From Acidobacteriaceae bacterium (GTDB lineage: Bacteria > Acidobacteriota > Terriglobia > Terriglobales > Acidobacteriaceae): DNA of 45,745 nt. Location of the stretch: the NCBI GenBank assembly GCA_030041515.1, contig JASHNS010000056.1:1-45745 (forward strand), written 5' to 3'. This document shows, in pieces, positions 1 to 8,221 of the stretch (positions within the stretch are counted from its first letter, which is position 1; each line of letters opens with the position of its first letter). The notes beneath the pieces are model-generated. The model was not told the origin of the DNA. It was given only the letters and a program-made list of their open reading frames with translations, and searched no databases. A program made the translations under genes and the position numbers.

Positions 1-13
1 GCCCGATAGCCCG

Positions 14-55
14 GGTGCCCCACCCTGATCGCCCGATTTTGGCGATAGGGTGGGC
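14..55. repeat. REP-like hairpin, GTGCCCCACCCT family
   Basis: Inverted repeat ending right at the stop codon of the molybdoenzyme gene. The arms (about 18-33 and 41-54) pair over about 14 bp with one bulged G and a 7-nt loop. The same GTGCCCCACC start followed by a hairpin recurs near 19390, 31288 and 35108, so this is a dispersed family. It could also act as the 3' end of the minus-strand transcript, although it has no clear T tract. Confidence 0.7.
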
Positions 56-1105
56 CTACCTCACCCGCACCACCACCGGCAGCACATGATGGATGCAGTA
101 CGTCCCGAACCGCGGATCGCGCTCCGCCGGCTGCACCTGACCGTCCCGATCCACGGCCCGCGACCGCAGCGTGTAATTCCCCGGCTTTGCCGGCACAATC
201 CAGGTCCACTGCCAGCGCCGCCACACCCCATGCTCATGCGCATCGAGCATCTCGGCCGCGCTCCACGTCGCGTCGTCATCCGCTGACACTTCCACGCGCT
301 CCACGGGCGCGCCGCCCGTCCATACCGCGCCCGCGACGGTCACAGAGTCGCCTGCCCGCAACACTTCGCCCGCCACCGGCTGCGCAATCTGCGACTTCAG
401 CGGCATCCGCCCCAGCGGCCGCAGCTCCGGCTGCCCATGCGCCTCGTCCCAGTACGAGTAGTCCGTCGTCTTGTAGTAGCCCTGGAACGGCTCCCCGAGC
501 ACCTGAATCCGCGTCAGCCACTTCACGGCGACCATCGCGTAGTACCCGGAAACCACTGCCCGCAGCGGGAAGCCATGCTCCCGCGTCAGTGGCTCGCCGT
601 TCATCGCCCACGCCAGCAGCACCTCGCCCGCATGCTCCACCGGAACCCCATGCGTGTACGCGATCGGCCCTGGCGGCCGCGGAGTCTTCCTGGGCTCCCC
701 GCGATCTGCGCCCTCGAAGACCACTTCCACGCTGCCCGGCAGCAGGCCCGCGCGCTCCAGCACCGCCGTGAGCGGAACGCCGGTCCACTCCGCGGTGCTC
801 ACCGCGCCCAGATGCCACTGCACGCCGTCCACCGCAGGTGAGAGCACGATGCGCCCATTGCCTGCGCATTCCAGCGTGACGGTCCGCGTCTCCGCGCGCA
901 TCCGCCGAAGTTCGTCCAGCGAGAACGTCACCTCGCGCAGTCCCCGCACCGTCAGCCGCCACGTCGACGCGTCCATCTCCGGCACAGGAAAGTGGCTGCG
1001 CACGTAGAACAGCTCGCTGGGCGTCACGCGCGCGTCCAGCGCCGCAAAGGGCGATTCCAGGTTCAGGGGTTCTGACTCGCGCAGCAGCAGCCGCGCGTAG
1101 CTCAA
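56..1105 (-). CDS. sulfite oxidase-type molybdopterin oxidoreductase
   Basis: Soluble molybdenum-cofactor enzyme of the sulfite oxidase family, 349 aa. The N-terminal two thirds is the Moco-binding domain; its LECAGNGR motif carries the cysteine expected to ligate molybdenum (Cys80). The C-terminal third, from about residue 235, looks like the Mo-co dimerisation domain. No heme domain, Tat signal or other signal peptide is visible, so it is probably cytoplasmic unless the start is misplaced. The start used is TTG at 1105; the frame stays open further upstream, so a longer N-terminus is possible. A small Cys-rich protein gene lies upstream on the same strand. Substrate (sulfite or another S/N-oxide) cannot be read from sequence. 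Confidence 0.88.
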   Translation of the reverse strand: MSYARLLLRESEPLNLESPFAALDARVTPSELFYVRSHFPVPEMDASTWRLTVRGLREVTFSLDELRRMRAETRTVTLECAGNGRIVLSPAVDGVQWHLGAVSTAEWTGVPLTAVLERAGLLPGSVEVVFEGADRGEPRKTPRPPGPIAYTHGVPVEHAGEVLLAWAMNGEPLTREHGFPLRAVVSGYYAMVAVKWLTRIQVLGEPFQGYYKTTDYSYWDEAHGQPELRPLGRMPLKSQIAQPVAGEVLRAGDSVTVAGAVWTGGAPVERVEVSADDDATWSAAEMLDAHEHGVWRRWQWTWIVPAKPGNYTLRSRAVDRDGQVQPAERDPRFGTYCIHHVLPVVVRVR

Positions 1106-1240
1106 CTCGCCAGGTCGACAACCATCGTTGCTGTCGGAGTTGGACAGAATGCACGCTCCATGCCTTGCCGGTGCTCCTCTAAGGATATCGAATCGCGCCG
1201 GGGCAGGACTGTCTGGGCGCCGGCCGCGGGTTCGCAGGCG

Positions 1241-1474
1241 TCATCCGCGCGGGCGCGCTCTCATCGGGGAAGAACCTTCGTCCGCAGCCTCGCGCCCCGC
1301 AACCTTCTTCCAGCGAGCCAGGACATCCGGATCGCAGACGTGCTCTCGCTCCACGCGTGTCAGCTCGCTTTCCCAGGTGGACGTACACACGGTGGCAAAG
1401 CACAATTTGCAGACGGAATCGGTGGTGCCATCGCGATTGGCCCGATGAACAAACTGTTCCTGCGGGGAAACCAT
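1241..1474 (-). CDS. small Cys/His protein, putative metal-binding
   Basis: 77-residue protein with CxxC (Cys22, Cys25), Cys30 and a His-Cys pair (46-47), a spacing that suggests a structural zinc or other metal site. I chose the ATG at 1474 because AAGGAGG sits 9 nt upstream; the longer reading frame starting at 1504 has no such site. It lies 135 nt upstream of the molybdoenzyme gene on the same strand and may share a transcript. I do not recognise a named family and give no function. Confidence 0.68.
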   Translation of the reverse strand: MVSPQEQFVHRANRDGTTDSVCKLCFATVCTSTWESELTRVEREHVCDPDVLARWKKVAGREAADEGSSPMRARPRG

Positions 1475-1946
1475 GGCAGAGAGCCTCCTTCTCAGGTGGC
1501 CCAATCAGTTCAGCAGCAATGGGGAGCCTTGAGCGTACTCCGGTGCGCGCCACCGCGCAACAAAAACAAAAGAAAAGATGGTGACAGGCTCAAAATACGG
1601 CCCGCCAGGGAGACGAACCCGGTCCACAACCCAGGAGAGTGCCCCACTTCTGGCCGATGACGGCAGAGAGCGTGACTCCAATCCCGCCGAGTCCCGGAGG
1701 GACGCCGCCGCGCACACAGCCGCCGATGCCGTCACTGCGCGGATCCTAACCCTGCCCGAACCCGGCGCGCCGTTAGGCGCAATGGAGTTTAGCCCAGCAC
1801 TTCAGCGCCCCGCGCGCCTGCGCGCGGGGTGCGGAGTGCTGGGGACGAGCCCCACCCTGAACCCGAGTCCCGGAGGGACGCCGCACGTGACCTTCGTGCC
1901 CACTACGGCACGATTCCTTTCGCCGCAAACCGAGATTTGGCACAGT
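1475..1946. other. gene-free stretch before the RAYT gene
   Basis: About 470 bp with no convincing gene. It holds two direct copies of a 19-nt GAGTCCCGGAGGGACGCCG element (1689-1707 and 1865-1883), each with a GTCCC/GGGAC mini-palindrome, and the long hairpin at 1793-1843. Open frames here have no recognisable protein content. Confidence 0.6.
1776..1883. repeat. left REP unit flanking the RAYT
   Basis: Left member of an inverted pair around the transposase. Bases 1776-1805 match the reverse complement of 2437-2466 at 27 of 30 positions. Inside is a long hairpin (1793-1843): CCCAGCACT pairs with AGTGCTGGG, and the inner CCCCGCGCGC pairs with GCGCGCGGGG around a 2-nt loop. The unit ends with the 19-nt GAGTCCCGGAGGGACG element, an inverted partner of which lies at 2391-2409. 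Confidence 0.75.
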
Positions 1947-2390
1947 ATGAATGCCATGGGGCACACCTGTGTCAGCAATTTCGTTCACTGCGTCTTCAGC
2001 ACCAGAGAGCGGCAGCCCCTGATCGCCGCCGAACGGCTTCCCCGGCTCTGCGAATATTTCAACGGCATCGCCTCAGGCGAGGGATTCGACCTGATCCAGG
2101 CGGGTGGTGTCGCCGACCATGTCCACATTCTGTTTTTGCTGCCACCGAAATACCCGCTGGCGCAGGCCGTACAGAAGCTCAAAGGCGGGTCATCGCGTTG
2201 GATGGGTCCGGAGTTTGCCTGGCAGGAGGGCTACGGCGCGTTCAGCGTCAGTCCGTCGCAGGTGCCGGTCGTGCGTCAATATATCCGGGACCAGGAAGCG
2301 CATCATCGAAAGCGGACCTTTGAGGAGGAATTCGTCGCGCTGCTGCGCCATTGTGGCGTGACCTATGACGCGCGGTACGTGTTTGGCTAG
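1947..2390 (+). CDS. REP-associated tyrosine transposase (Y1_Tnp/IS200-like)
   Basis: 147-residue single-strand transposase of the RAYT group. The HUH metal-binding motif is His58-Val-His60 (ADHVHILF) and the likely catalytic tyrosine is Tyr112 in QYIRDQEAHH, a typical RAYT block. The frame is open further upstream, but homology-like content begins only at the ATG at 1947 (a second ATG lies at 1956). The gene stands alone and is bracketed by inverted REP units, as expected if it nicks and moves them. No partner TnpB is present. It appears intact. Confidence 0.9.
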   Translation: MNAMGHTCVSNFVHCVFSTRERQPLIAAERLPRLCEYFNGIASGEGFDLIQAGGVADHVHILFLLPPKYPLAQAVQKLKGGSSRWMGPEFAWQEGYGAFSVSPSQVPVVRQYIRDQEAHHRKRTFEEEFVALLRHCGVTYDARYVFG

Positions 2391-2466
2391 CGCCGTCCCT
2401 CCGGAACTCTGGATTTCCCGGGACCTGTTCCCAATCCTGAAGGACTGGGCTAATCTCCATTGCGCC
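2391..2466. repeat. right REP unit flanking the RAYT
   Basis: Right member of the pair. It begins directly after the transposase stop codon with an inverted, imperfect copy of the 19-nt element (2391-2409) and ends with 2437-2466, the 27/30 inverted match to 1776-1805. Confidence 0.72.
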
Positions 2467-2984
2467 TCCCGCGCACATTTCCAGGGCGGTGCAAGTCCCG
2501 AATTCACGAATCTGCGTCAGCCAAACCCGTGTACCCAACAGCGAACAGTTAACAACCAGGACCTAACAACAGCAACTCCCGGTACCCCCGTACCCTGCGC
2601 GCCCCCGATTTCTCTTGCCTCCATTTCCTCCATCCGCCTACTCTAAAAATCAGGAAAGCTCTGCTTCGCGGCAGAGCTTTTCCATTTGGCACCAGACTGA
2701 TCGCAACACACTGAAACCTGCACATCCGGCCCAGGCCGGAGAATCGCTCTTTGAGAAATCGGTCCGCCTCGCGACGGAAGCCGCTTCGAAGCCCCAGCTG
2801 TTCACTTCGGGCCGCGAATCGGCCATCGACCCGGGGTTACCGATCGGTATCCCAGGGTCAAAACGGCCGAACCCGCCCCGACAACCCGTCTGTTTTCAGG
2901 GGTTTGCCGCCGTCCCGCAGCCACCCCCCGCAAGCCGCCTGAAATCAGCGGCTTGCCACGGTCCAGGGTCGACCAGGGGGTACC
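2467..2984. other. gene-free stretch between convergent genes
   Basis: About 520 bp with no supportable gene. It contains the terminator-like hairpin at 2654-2681 and a second inverted repeat at 2931-2955 (8-bp arms CAAGCCGC/GCGGCTTG around 9 nt), 30 bp past the end of the GH39 gene. Confidence 0.6.
2654..2684. terminator. bidirectional terminator-like hairpin
   Basis: GAAAGCTCTGC pairs with GCAGAGCTTT over 10 bp around a TTCGCG loop. A short T run follows on the plus strand, and an A run precedes it that reads as T on the minus strand. It lies between the plus-strand transposase and the minus-strand GH39 gene, so it could stop transcription from either side. Confidence 0.7.
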
Positions 2985-4514
2985 CTATTTTTCAACGGTG
3001 ATGAGGTCCAGCGCATCCGGCGTCAGCGTCAGCGTGAGTCGCCCATTCGTCAGGTGCTTCACCGTCGGCGCAGGCAGCGCCGTCTCCTCGTTCAGCTCCT
3101 TCACCTGGATCATCGTCGGATCCACCGGGCTCCCCATCGCGCGATACTTCGGCAGCACGTTCCCGTGCTCCCGATCCACAGTCGCAATCGTCACCCGCGC
3201 GTTTGCCGGAACCCCGCGAAACTCGAGCGTCATCGTCTTCGCCGGTCCCGCCGGTGGTCCATTCTCGCCCCATCCCGGCGAACCCGGATCGACCAGGTCC
3301 CACACCGCCACCGCCAAATTGCCGTCCGCCGTCTTCGTCGCAATCACATTGTCCGACGCCGCCGGCAGCCGCTCCGTGCCCAGCCGGTGCAGCAGCGCGA
3401 AGCCGTAGTAGCTGGGCTTGTCGATGCCTCCCTGCGCCCGCAGCCCGAAATCCCCCTCGAACGGAGTCGGAATCGGCCCACCCTCCTGGAACACATCCGA
3501 GAAGGTCCAGAACGACATCTCGTTCACCTTTCCCTGGCACTCGCGAATGGTATTCGCCACCGCCGGACCAACGAAAATCGTGTCGCGCGAGTCGTCCGCG
3601 CCCTGCACGTTCCACTCCGTCCAGAAGAGCGGCAGATGCGGCAGCGCCGACGCGTCGATCTGCCCGCGCACCTTCGCAATCGCCGCGCACACGCGGTCGT
3701 CTTCGGGCACGGGATTGTCGTTATGGAAGAGGTTTTCGACCGTGTCGTCGGCGTAGCCGTGCGTCGAAACAAAGTCAATCGGCACGTGGTTGTCGGAGAC
3801 GTATTTCAGGAACGCGGGAACCCACGAAGCCGCCGCGGTCGCCGGTCCGCCCACGCGCAGACGCGGGCTCACGCTTTTCAGGTCGCGCGCGGTGTGCGCG
3901 TAGAGCTCGAAGTACGACGCCTGGCGAGGAACGCCTCCCCAGAAATCGATGTTGGGCTCGTTCCACACCTCGAAGTACCACTGCGACACTTCATTGATGC
4001 CGTAGCGGTCGACCAGATGCTGCGCGAAGGCCTTCATGAACGCGTCCCACTCGTCCCAGTCGCGCGGCGGTGAAACGTCGGGGTGATACCAGAAAGAGTG
4101 CAGGTCGAGCGGATTGAAGGCCAGTTGCGTGGGCATAAAGCTGATCTCCACCAGCGGCCGTATGCCGTTCTTTCGCAGGCCGTCGTAGATCTCGTCCACC
4201 TGCGACCAGTTGTAGACGGGGTTGCCGTGCTCGTCGCGCGTGAAGGCGCCCACCTCGTCGTCGAGAATGCCGTGGAAGCGAACGTACCGGAAGTCGGTGA
4301 CGGATTTGACGGCGCGGAGATCGCTGCGCCACGCAGAGCGCAGGCTGAGAATGGCGTGTCCGGAGCCGAACATCTGCTCCCAGAAGTGGGGCAGCGGTGT
4401 GGTGGGCGCATTCGCATCAATGGATACCGTTTCCTGAGCGCGGAGGCGCGGCGCCGAGGCACAAAGCAGGACAGCGAGGACGGCAAGGCAAGACAGCTTC
4501 TTCAAAGCAGACAA
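2985..4514 (-). CDS. secreted GH39 glycosidase (beta-xylosidase-like)
   Basis: 509-residue glycoside hydrolase of family 39 (clan GH-A). It has an N-terminal signal peptide (basic MSALKK, hydrophobic core, cleavage near Ala26) and so is exported. The (beta/alpha)8 barrel carries the acid/base Glu186 in VWNEPN and the nucleophile Glu300 in FWTEWN, followed by a C-terminal beta-sandwich from about residue 400. Length fits GH39. The usual activity is beta-1,4-xylosidase, but alpha-L-iduronidase-like and other specificities exist in the family, so the substrate is not settled. It is a single gene between two gene-free regions. Confidence 0.87.
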   Translation of the reverse strand: MSALKKLSCLAVLAVLLCASAPRLRAQETVSIDANAPTTPLPHFWEQMFGSGHAILSLRSAWRSDLRAVKSVTDFRYVRFHGILDDEVGAFTRDEHGNPVYNWSQVDEIYDGLRKNGIRPLVEISFMPTQLAFNPLDLHSFWYHPDVSPPRDWDEWDAFMKAFAQHLVDRYGINEVSQWYFEVWNEPNIDFWGGVPRQASYFELYAHTARDLKSVSPRLRVGGPATAAASWVPAFLKYVSDNHVPIDFVSTHGYADDTVENLFHNDNPVPEDDRVCAAIAKVRGQIDASALPHLPLFWTEWNVQGADDSRDTIFVGPAVANTIRECQGKVNEMSFWTFSDVFQEGGPIPTPFEGDFGLRAQGGIDKPSYYGFALLHRLGTERLPAASDNVIATKTADGNLAVAVWDLVDPGSPGWGENGPPAGPAKTMTLEFRGVPANARVTIATVDREHGNVLPKYRAMGSPVDPTMIQVKELNEETALPAPTVKHLTNGRLTLTLTPDALDLITVEK

Positions 4515-5072
4515 CTCCTTCCTCTTCCATCATGCCCGTTTCGGCGGGTGTGTGCGGGCGTGGCGGGTGGGGGCGGCGATTGGCGCGGGATGCTGCCGGC
4601 GATGGTTACTTTCGAGCAGGCCGTCTCCACGCGCCCATGGCCTCTTTTATGCCCGAAGCCAACCTGCCACGGCGCGATCTGGCGCATGGGCGATGCCACG
4701 GTTCCGCGGCAGACCCATCCGGGAAAGCCGGGACTCCACGACCCTCGTGCACCGGCAATGCGTTGAAGAAAGACAGGATTGGCGCGTGCAACGAAGATAG
4801 AACCGCATAACTGAAGTACTTCTTCCGGGAATTTTTCCCAAATAGGTCCGGAGTTTGGTCTTTAGTCCCGCATAACACACCGGCAGTAACCTACTTTCAG
4901 TACGAGTGTGATCACTGGCACACGGTGCTGGTGGGTTACCAGGGGATGATCGGGAAGCGTTTCACACTTCGTTCGACCAACAACTCACGAATGAGTTGCG
5001 CGTGCGTCGCCGCAGGAAGCTTTGCGAGCGCGAACCGTGGTCGTGTGCGAAATTGCTCCCGAGGTGTCGCCT
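4515..5072. other. gene-free stretch, likely divergent promoter region
   Basis: About 560 bp between the minus-strand GH39 gene and the plus-strand repeat protein. Several frames are open but none looks like a protein. A small inverted repeat CAACTC-N6-GAGTTG is at 4981-4998. No confident promoter was identified. Confidence 0.5.
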
Positions 5073-6920
5073 GTGTTAGAAGATCGCCCGTATCTTTCCC
5101 CGCTTTATAGTTATCTGTCAAGAACCAGAATCACAACCCGGCTGGTCAGGACTTGCGGAACCGTCATCCTGCCGGCGCTTTTCGGCTGTGTGCTTTTGAC
5201 CGGCCAAAAGGCGGAAGGCCAAACTGCCGAAATCAGCTCGCTGACCTGCGCCGTCGGATCATTCACCGGAGCGGGGACTGACGCATGCACGGTGACCCTG
5301 ACCACCACAGCTCCCGCGAGCGGCCTGACGGTCAGCCTGGCCAGCAACGACGTGCGCGTGACCCTGCCATCGACGGTGGATGTGGCGGCGGGCGCATCGA
5401 GCGCAACGTTCTCCGCGACCGTGACGCCCGTCTACGATGCACAGATGGCAACGCTCACGGCCTCGATGAATGGCGCCTCGCAGAGCTTTGGAATCGATCT
5501 GATCCCGCCCGCGCCCAGCTCGCTCGTCTGCGACAGTGGATCGTTCGTCGGAGCGGGAACGACGGAGTGCACGGTGACCCTGGACGCGGGAGCACCTCGC
5601 AGCGGCCTCACGGTGTATCTGTCCAGGAACGACCCGCGCGTGACCCTGCCATCGACCGTGCTGGTGGCGGCGGGAGCCGTGAGCGCAACATTCAATGCGA
5701 CGGTGGCCGCCGTTTACGACGCGCAGACAGCGACGCTGACGGCCATGGCGAGCGGCAGTGCGCAGAGCTATCCGATCGATCTGATCCCGCCGGCGCCCCT
5801 TGCGCTGGCCTGCGCGAGTGGATCGTTCACGGGAGCCGGAATAGCCGTATGTACCGTATCTCTGAATGCGGGAGCGCCCGCCAGCGGTCTCACGTTGTAT
5901 CTGGCCAGCGACGATGCGCGCGTGACCGTGCCATCCACCGTGTTGGTCGCTGGCGGGGCGTCGAGTGCCACATTCACGGCCACGGTAGCTGCCGTTTACG
6001 ATGCGCAGACGGCAACTCTCAAGGCCTGGGCCAGCGGCGCCGCAGAGACCTACGGGATCAATCTCATCCCGCCCGTTCCCAGTTCGCTGACCTGCGCCAG
6101 CGCATCGATCACGGGGGCCGGCTCCGATACGTGTACCGTGACCCTGACAGCGGGCGCGCCCAGCAGCGGCCTGACAGTGTACCTGGCCAGCAAAAGCACC
6201 TACGTCAGCGTGCCCTCGACGGTGCTGGTCGCCGGCGGCTCCACTGCGGCAAGCTTTACAGCATCGGCCACCGCAGTACCCACGGCGCAAAGTGCGACCC
6301 TCCGGGCGACCGCCGGCGGCGTCTCGGCCAGCGTCGCGGTGCAACTCATCCCTCCGGTGCCCATGCTGTCGGTGAATGCCTCGAGTATCGGCTTTGGCAA
6401 TGTGGACATCAACGACGCTGCAACGCAATCTCTGGTCCTCACGTCGAGCGGAACGGCGCCCGTGTCCGTCAGCTCCGCCAGCGTAAGCGGTACTGGTTTC
6501 TCCGTAACAGGAGCCTCTTTACCGCTGGCGCTGAGTCCCGGTCAGACAGCCACCCTGTTTGTGACGTTCAACCCAGGCGCCGCCGGAAACGCCTCCGGTG
6601 GGATTACCCTGACCAGCAACTGTTCCATGGGCACAATGGCCGTCAACCTGAGCGGAACCGGCGTCCAGCCCACTTATTCGATCCAACTAAGCTGGGATGC
6701 GCCGACAGACTCGGCCGATCCGGTAGCGGGCTACGACGTCTACAGGGCACTCAGCGGAAGCTCGTCCTATCAGTTATTGAATGCGGGCGTGGTCGATAGT
6801 ACCAGCTACACGGACAGCGCAGTCTCCAACGGGGCCTCTTATATCTACTATGTAACCAGTGTGGATGCGCAGGGGAACGAGAGCGCGCCATCGAATCAAT
6901 TCAGCGCGTCGATTCCCTGA
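5073..6920 (+). CDS. secreted protein with four 94-residue repeats and FnIII domain
   Basis: About 615-residue exported protein. After a hydrophobic segment (TVILPALFGCVLLTG), four tandem Ig-like units of exactly 94 residues follow; in DNA these are 282-bp units at 5235, 5517, 5799 and 6081. Each has two cysteines, a GLTVxLAS strand and ends in LIPPxP. Next come an ASH/choice-of-anchor-D-type domain (GFGNVDI, about residues 431-525) and a C-terminal fibronectin III domain (SWDAPTDS to the end). The GTG at 5073 has GAGGTG 7 nt upstream; a TTG at 5022 would add 17 residues. A beta-sandwich adhesin or matrix role is inferred. It sits at the left end of the polysaccharide locus. Confidence 0.8.
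   Translation: MLEDRPYLSPLYSYLSRTRITTRLVRTCGTVILPALFGCVLLTGQKAEGQTAEISSLTCAVGSFTGAGTDACTVTLTTTAPASGLTVSLASNDVRVTLPSTVDVAAGASSATFSATVTPVYDAQMATLTASMNGASQSFGIDLIPPAPSSLVCDSGSFVGAGTTECTVTLDAGAPRSGLTVYLSRNDPRVTLPSTVLVAAGAVSATFNATVAAVYDAQTATLTAMASGSAQSYPIDLIPPAPLALACASGSFTGAGIAVCTVSLNAGAPASGLTLYLASDDARVTVPSTVLVAGGASSATFTATVAAVYDAQTATLKAWASGAAETYGINLIPPVPSSLTCASASITGAGSDTCTVTLTAGAPSSGLTVYLASKSTYVSVPSTVLVAGGSTAASFTASATAVPTAQSATLRATAGGVSASVAVQLIPPVPMLSVNASSIGFGNVDINDAATQSLVLTSSGTAPVSVSSASVSGTGFSVTGASLPLALSPGQTATLFVTFNPGAAGNASGGITLTSNCSMGTMAVNLSGTGVQPTYSIQLSWDAPTDSADPVAGYDVYRALSGSSSYQLLNAGVVDSTSYTDSAVSNGASYIYYVTSVDAQGNESAPSNQFSASIP
5235..6362 (+). repeat. four in-frame 282-bp tandem repeats
   Basis: Coding repeat with exact 282-bp periodicity (unit starts 5235, 5517, 5799, 6081). 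Units 1-3 are the most alike. Unit 4 has diverged most, with KSTYVSV replacing the NDxRVTL block. The lack of length change suggests structural constraint on the 94-residue fold. Confidence 0.85.
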
Positions 6921-7067
6921 TCGCTGATGCCAGGCCCGGAACCTTCGATCGCCGCGTGTTGTCACGGGCGGGCGGATGGATCGCCGCCCGCAGAACTTCA
7001 AACCCCGACTGGAAAGCATTCGGACGAACGGGCCGTGCCCGGATCTCCGGGAGGCCGATTCGCCTTG

Positions 7068-7099
7068 CACTTTCGTGCCATCCCCCCATTACGAAAGTG
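7068..7099. promoter_or_regulatory. 9-bp inverted repeat upstream of GT2 gene
   Basis: CACTTTCGT and ACGAAAGTG form perfect 9-bp arms separated by 14 nt, about 90 nt before the glycosyltransferase start. It could be a regulator site or a leader hairpin. No known motif was recognised. Confidence 0.45.
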
Positions 7100-7186
7100 A
7101 GGAAAGTTGCACTCCTACGGGTTGTGCCGCGGTTATCCCGCCCTATTCTCGAAGCTGACGAGTCCTTTGTAGTCCGGAGCATTTCT

Positions 7187-8209
7187 ATGCAGGAATATTT
7201 ATCTTCTCCGGATCGCCCTCTGGTTTCCGCGGTGATTCCGACGCATGGGCGACCGGCGCTGCTGGCCTGCGCGGTGCGCAGCGCCCTGCGCCAGACGTGG
7301 CCGCGGATGGAAGTCATTGTGGTGGTCGATGGGCCCGATTCGGCCACCACACAGCAGCTCGAAGCTCTGGCCGATCCGCGCCTGCGTACCGTGTACCTGC
7401 TCGGCTCCTGCGGCGGCGGAGCGGCACGCAACGCAGGAGTGCGCGCAGCCTGCGGCGACTGGATCGCATTCCTCGACGACGACGACGAATGGCACCTCGA
7501 GAAGATCGAGCGCCAAATGCGCGCGATCGCGAAGAACCGGGACTGGTTTCCCATCGTCACCTGCCGGCTGATCGCACAGTCGCCCACCGCCAGCCGCGTG
7601 CTGCCGCGGCGCGTGTATGAGCCGCCACAACCGGTCGCCGACTATCTTTTTTGCCGCAGCGGGCTCTTCGATCCCGGCGGCCTCATGCAGACCTCCACGC
7701 TGATGGCTCCGCGGGACCTGCTGTTGGCGATCCCGTTCCGGGAAGAGCTGCGCCTCCATCAGGACTGGGACTGGCTGATCCAGGCTGCGGCCCACGAGGG
7801 CGTCGGGATCGTCATGGTGCCGAAGCCGCTGGTCACTTGGCGGGTGGAGGACACGAGGGACTCGGTCAGCCGCAACGCTTCCTGGCAGACCTCGCTGGCG
7901 TGGATTCGGGAGGTACGGCCGCTGATTTCCCCTCGTGCCTTCTCGTCCTTTGTGGCCGTACAGTGCGCCTGGCGCGCCCAGCGCAGCGGGGCCGGGCTGC
8001 GTGCACGGCTGGATATTCTTCGCGCCTTTCTCATGGAGGGCCACGCCGACTGGCTCTCCACGCTGCATTTCCTGCTCTTCAGCGTGCTGCCCACCCGGCT
8101 GCGCAGATCGCTGCGCGATCACGTGAGCAAAGACGTCGACCGGGGAGGACTGAGCCTGGCATTCGTCCGCGAACCGGCTGCGGCCAGGCTGCGCAAATCC
8201 TCAGTCTGA
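7187..8209 (+). CDS. family 2 glycosyltransferase
   Basis: 340-residue GT-A glycosyltransferase of family GT2. The N-terminal strand VSAVIPTHGRP and the metal-binding FLDDDDEW block (about residues 98-105) are intact. A mid-protein HQDWDWLI motif resembles the acceptor/catalytic ED region of bactoprenol-linked sugar transferases. The C-terminus has a hydrophobic patch (TLHFLLFSVLP) that may associate with the membrane. The ATG at 7187 has GGAG 8 nt upstream; the frame is open further upstream but carries no GT2 sequence there. It leads a run with the heptose isomerase and phosphatase genes, so it may transfer the heptose, which is inference. Confidence 0.87.
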   Translation: MQEYLSSPDRPLVSAVIPTHGRPALLACAVRSALRQTWPRMEVIVVVDGPDSATTQQLEALADPRLRTVYLLGSCGGGAARNAGVRAACGDWIAFLDDDDEWHLEKIERQMRAIAKNRDWFPIVTCRLIAQSPTASRVLPRRVYEPPQPVADYLFCRSGLFDPGGLMQTSTLMAPRDLLLAIPFREELRLHQDWDWLIQAAAHEGVGIVMVPKPLVTWRVEDTRDSVSRNASWQTSLAWIREVRPLISPRAFSSFVAVQCAWRAQRSGAGLRARLDILRAFLMEGHADWLSTLHFLLFSVLPTRLRRSLRDHVSKDVDRGGLSLAFVREPAAARLRKSSV

Positions 8210-8221
8210 CGGGAGCTGCTC

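Noticed and set aside
1597-1660. tRNA-like 3' end on the minus strand (GGGTTCG followed by CCC)
   Set aside because: The T-loop lacks the conserved A58, the T-stem has a mismatch, and no matching acceptor or anticodon arm was found upstream.
2615-3001. 128-codon plus-strand open frame between the RAYT and GH39 genes
   Set aside because: It crosses the terminator hairpin and the 2931-2955 inverted repeat, has no ribosome site, and its residues resemble no family.
5259-6428. 389-codon antisense and 504-codon alternate-frame proteins in the repeat gene
   Set aside because: Both follow the 282-bp DNA repeat period but are Arg/Gly-rich and have no start or signal features. They are by-products of the tandem repeat.
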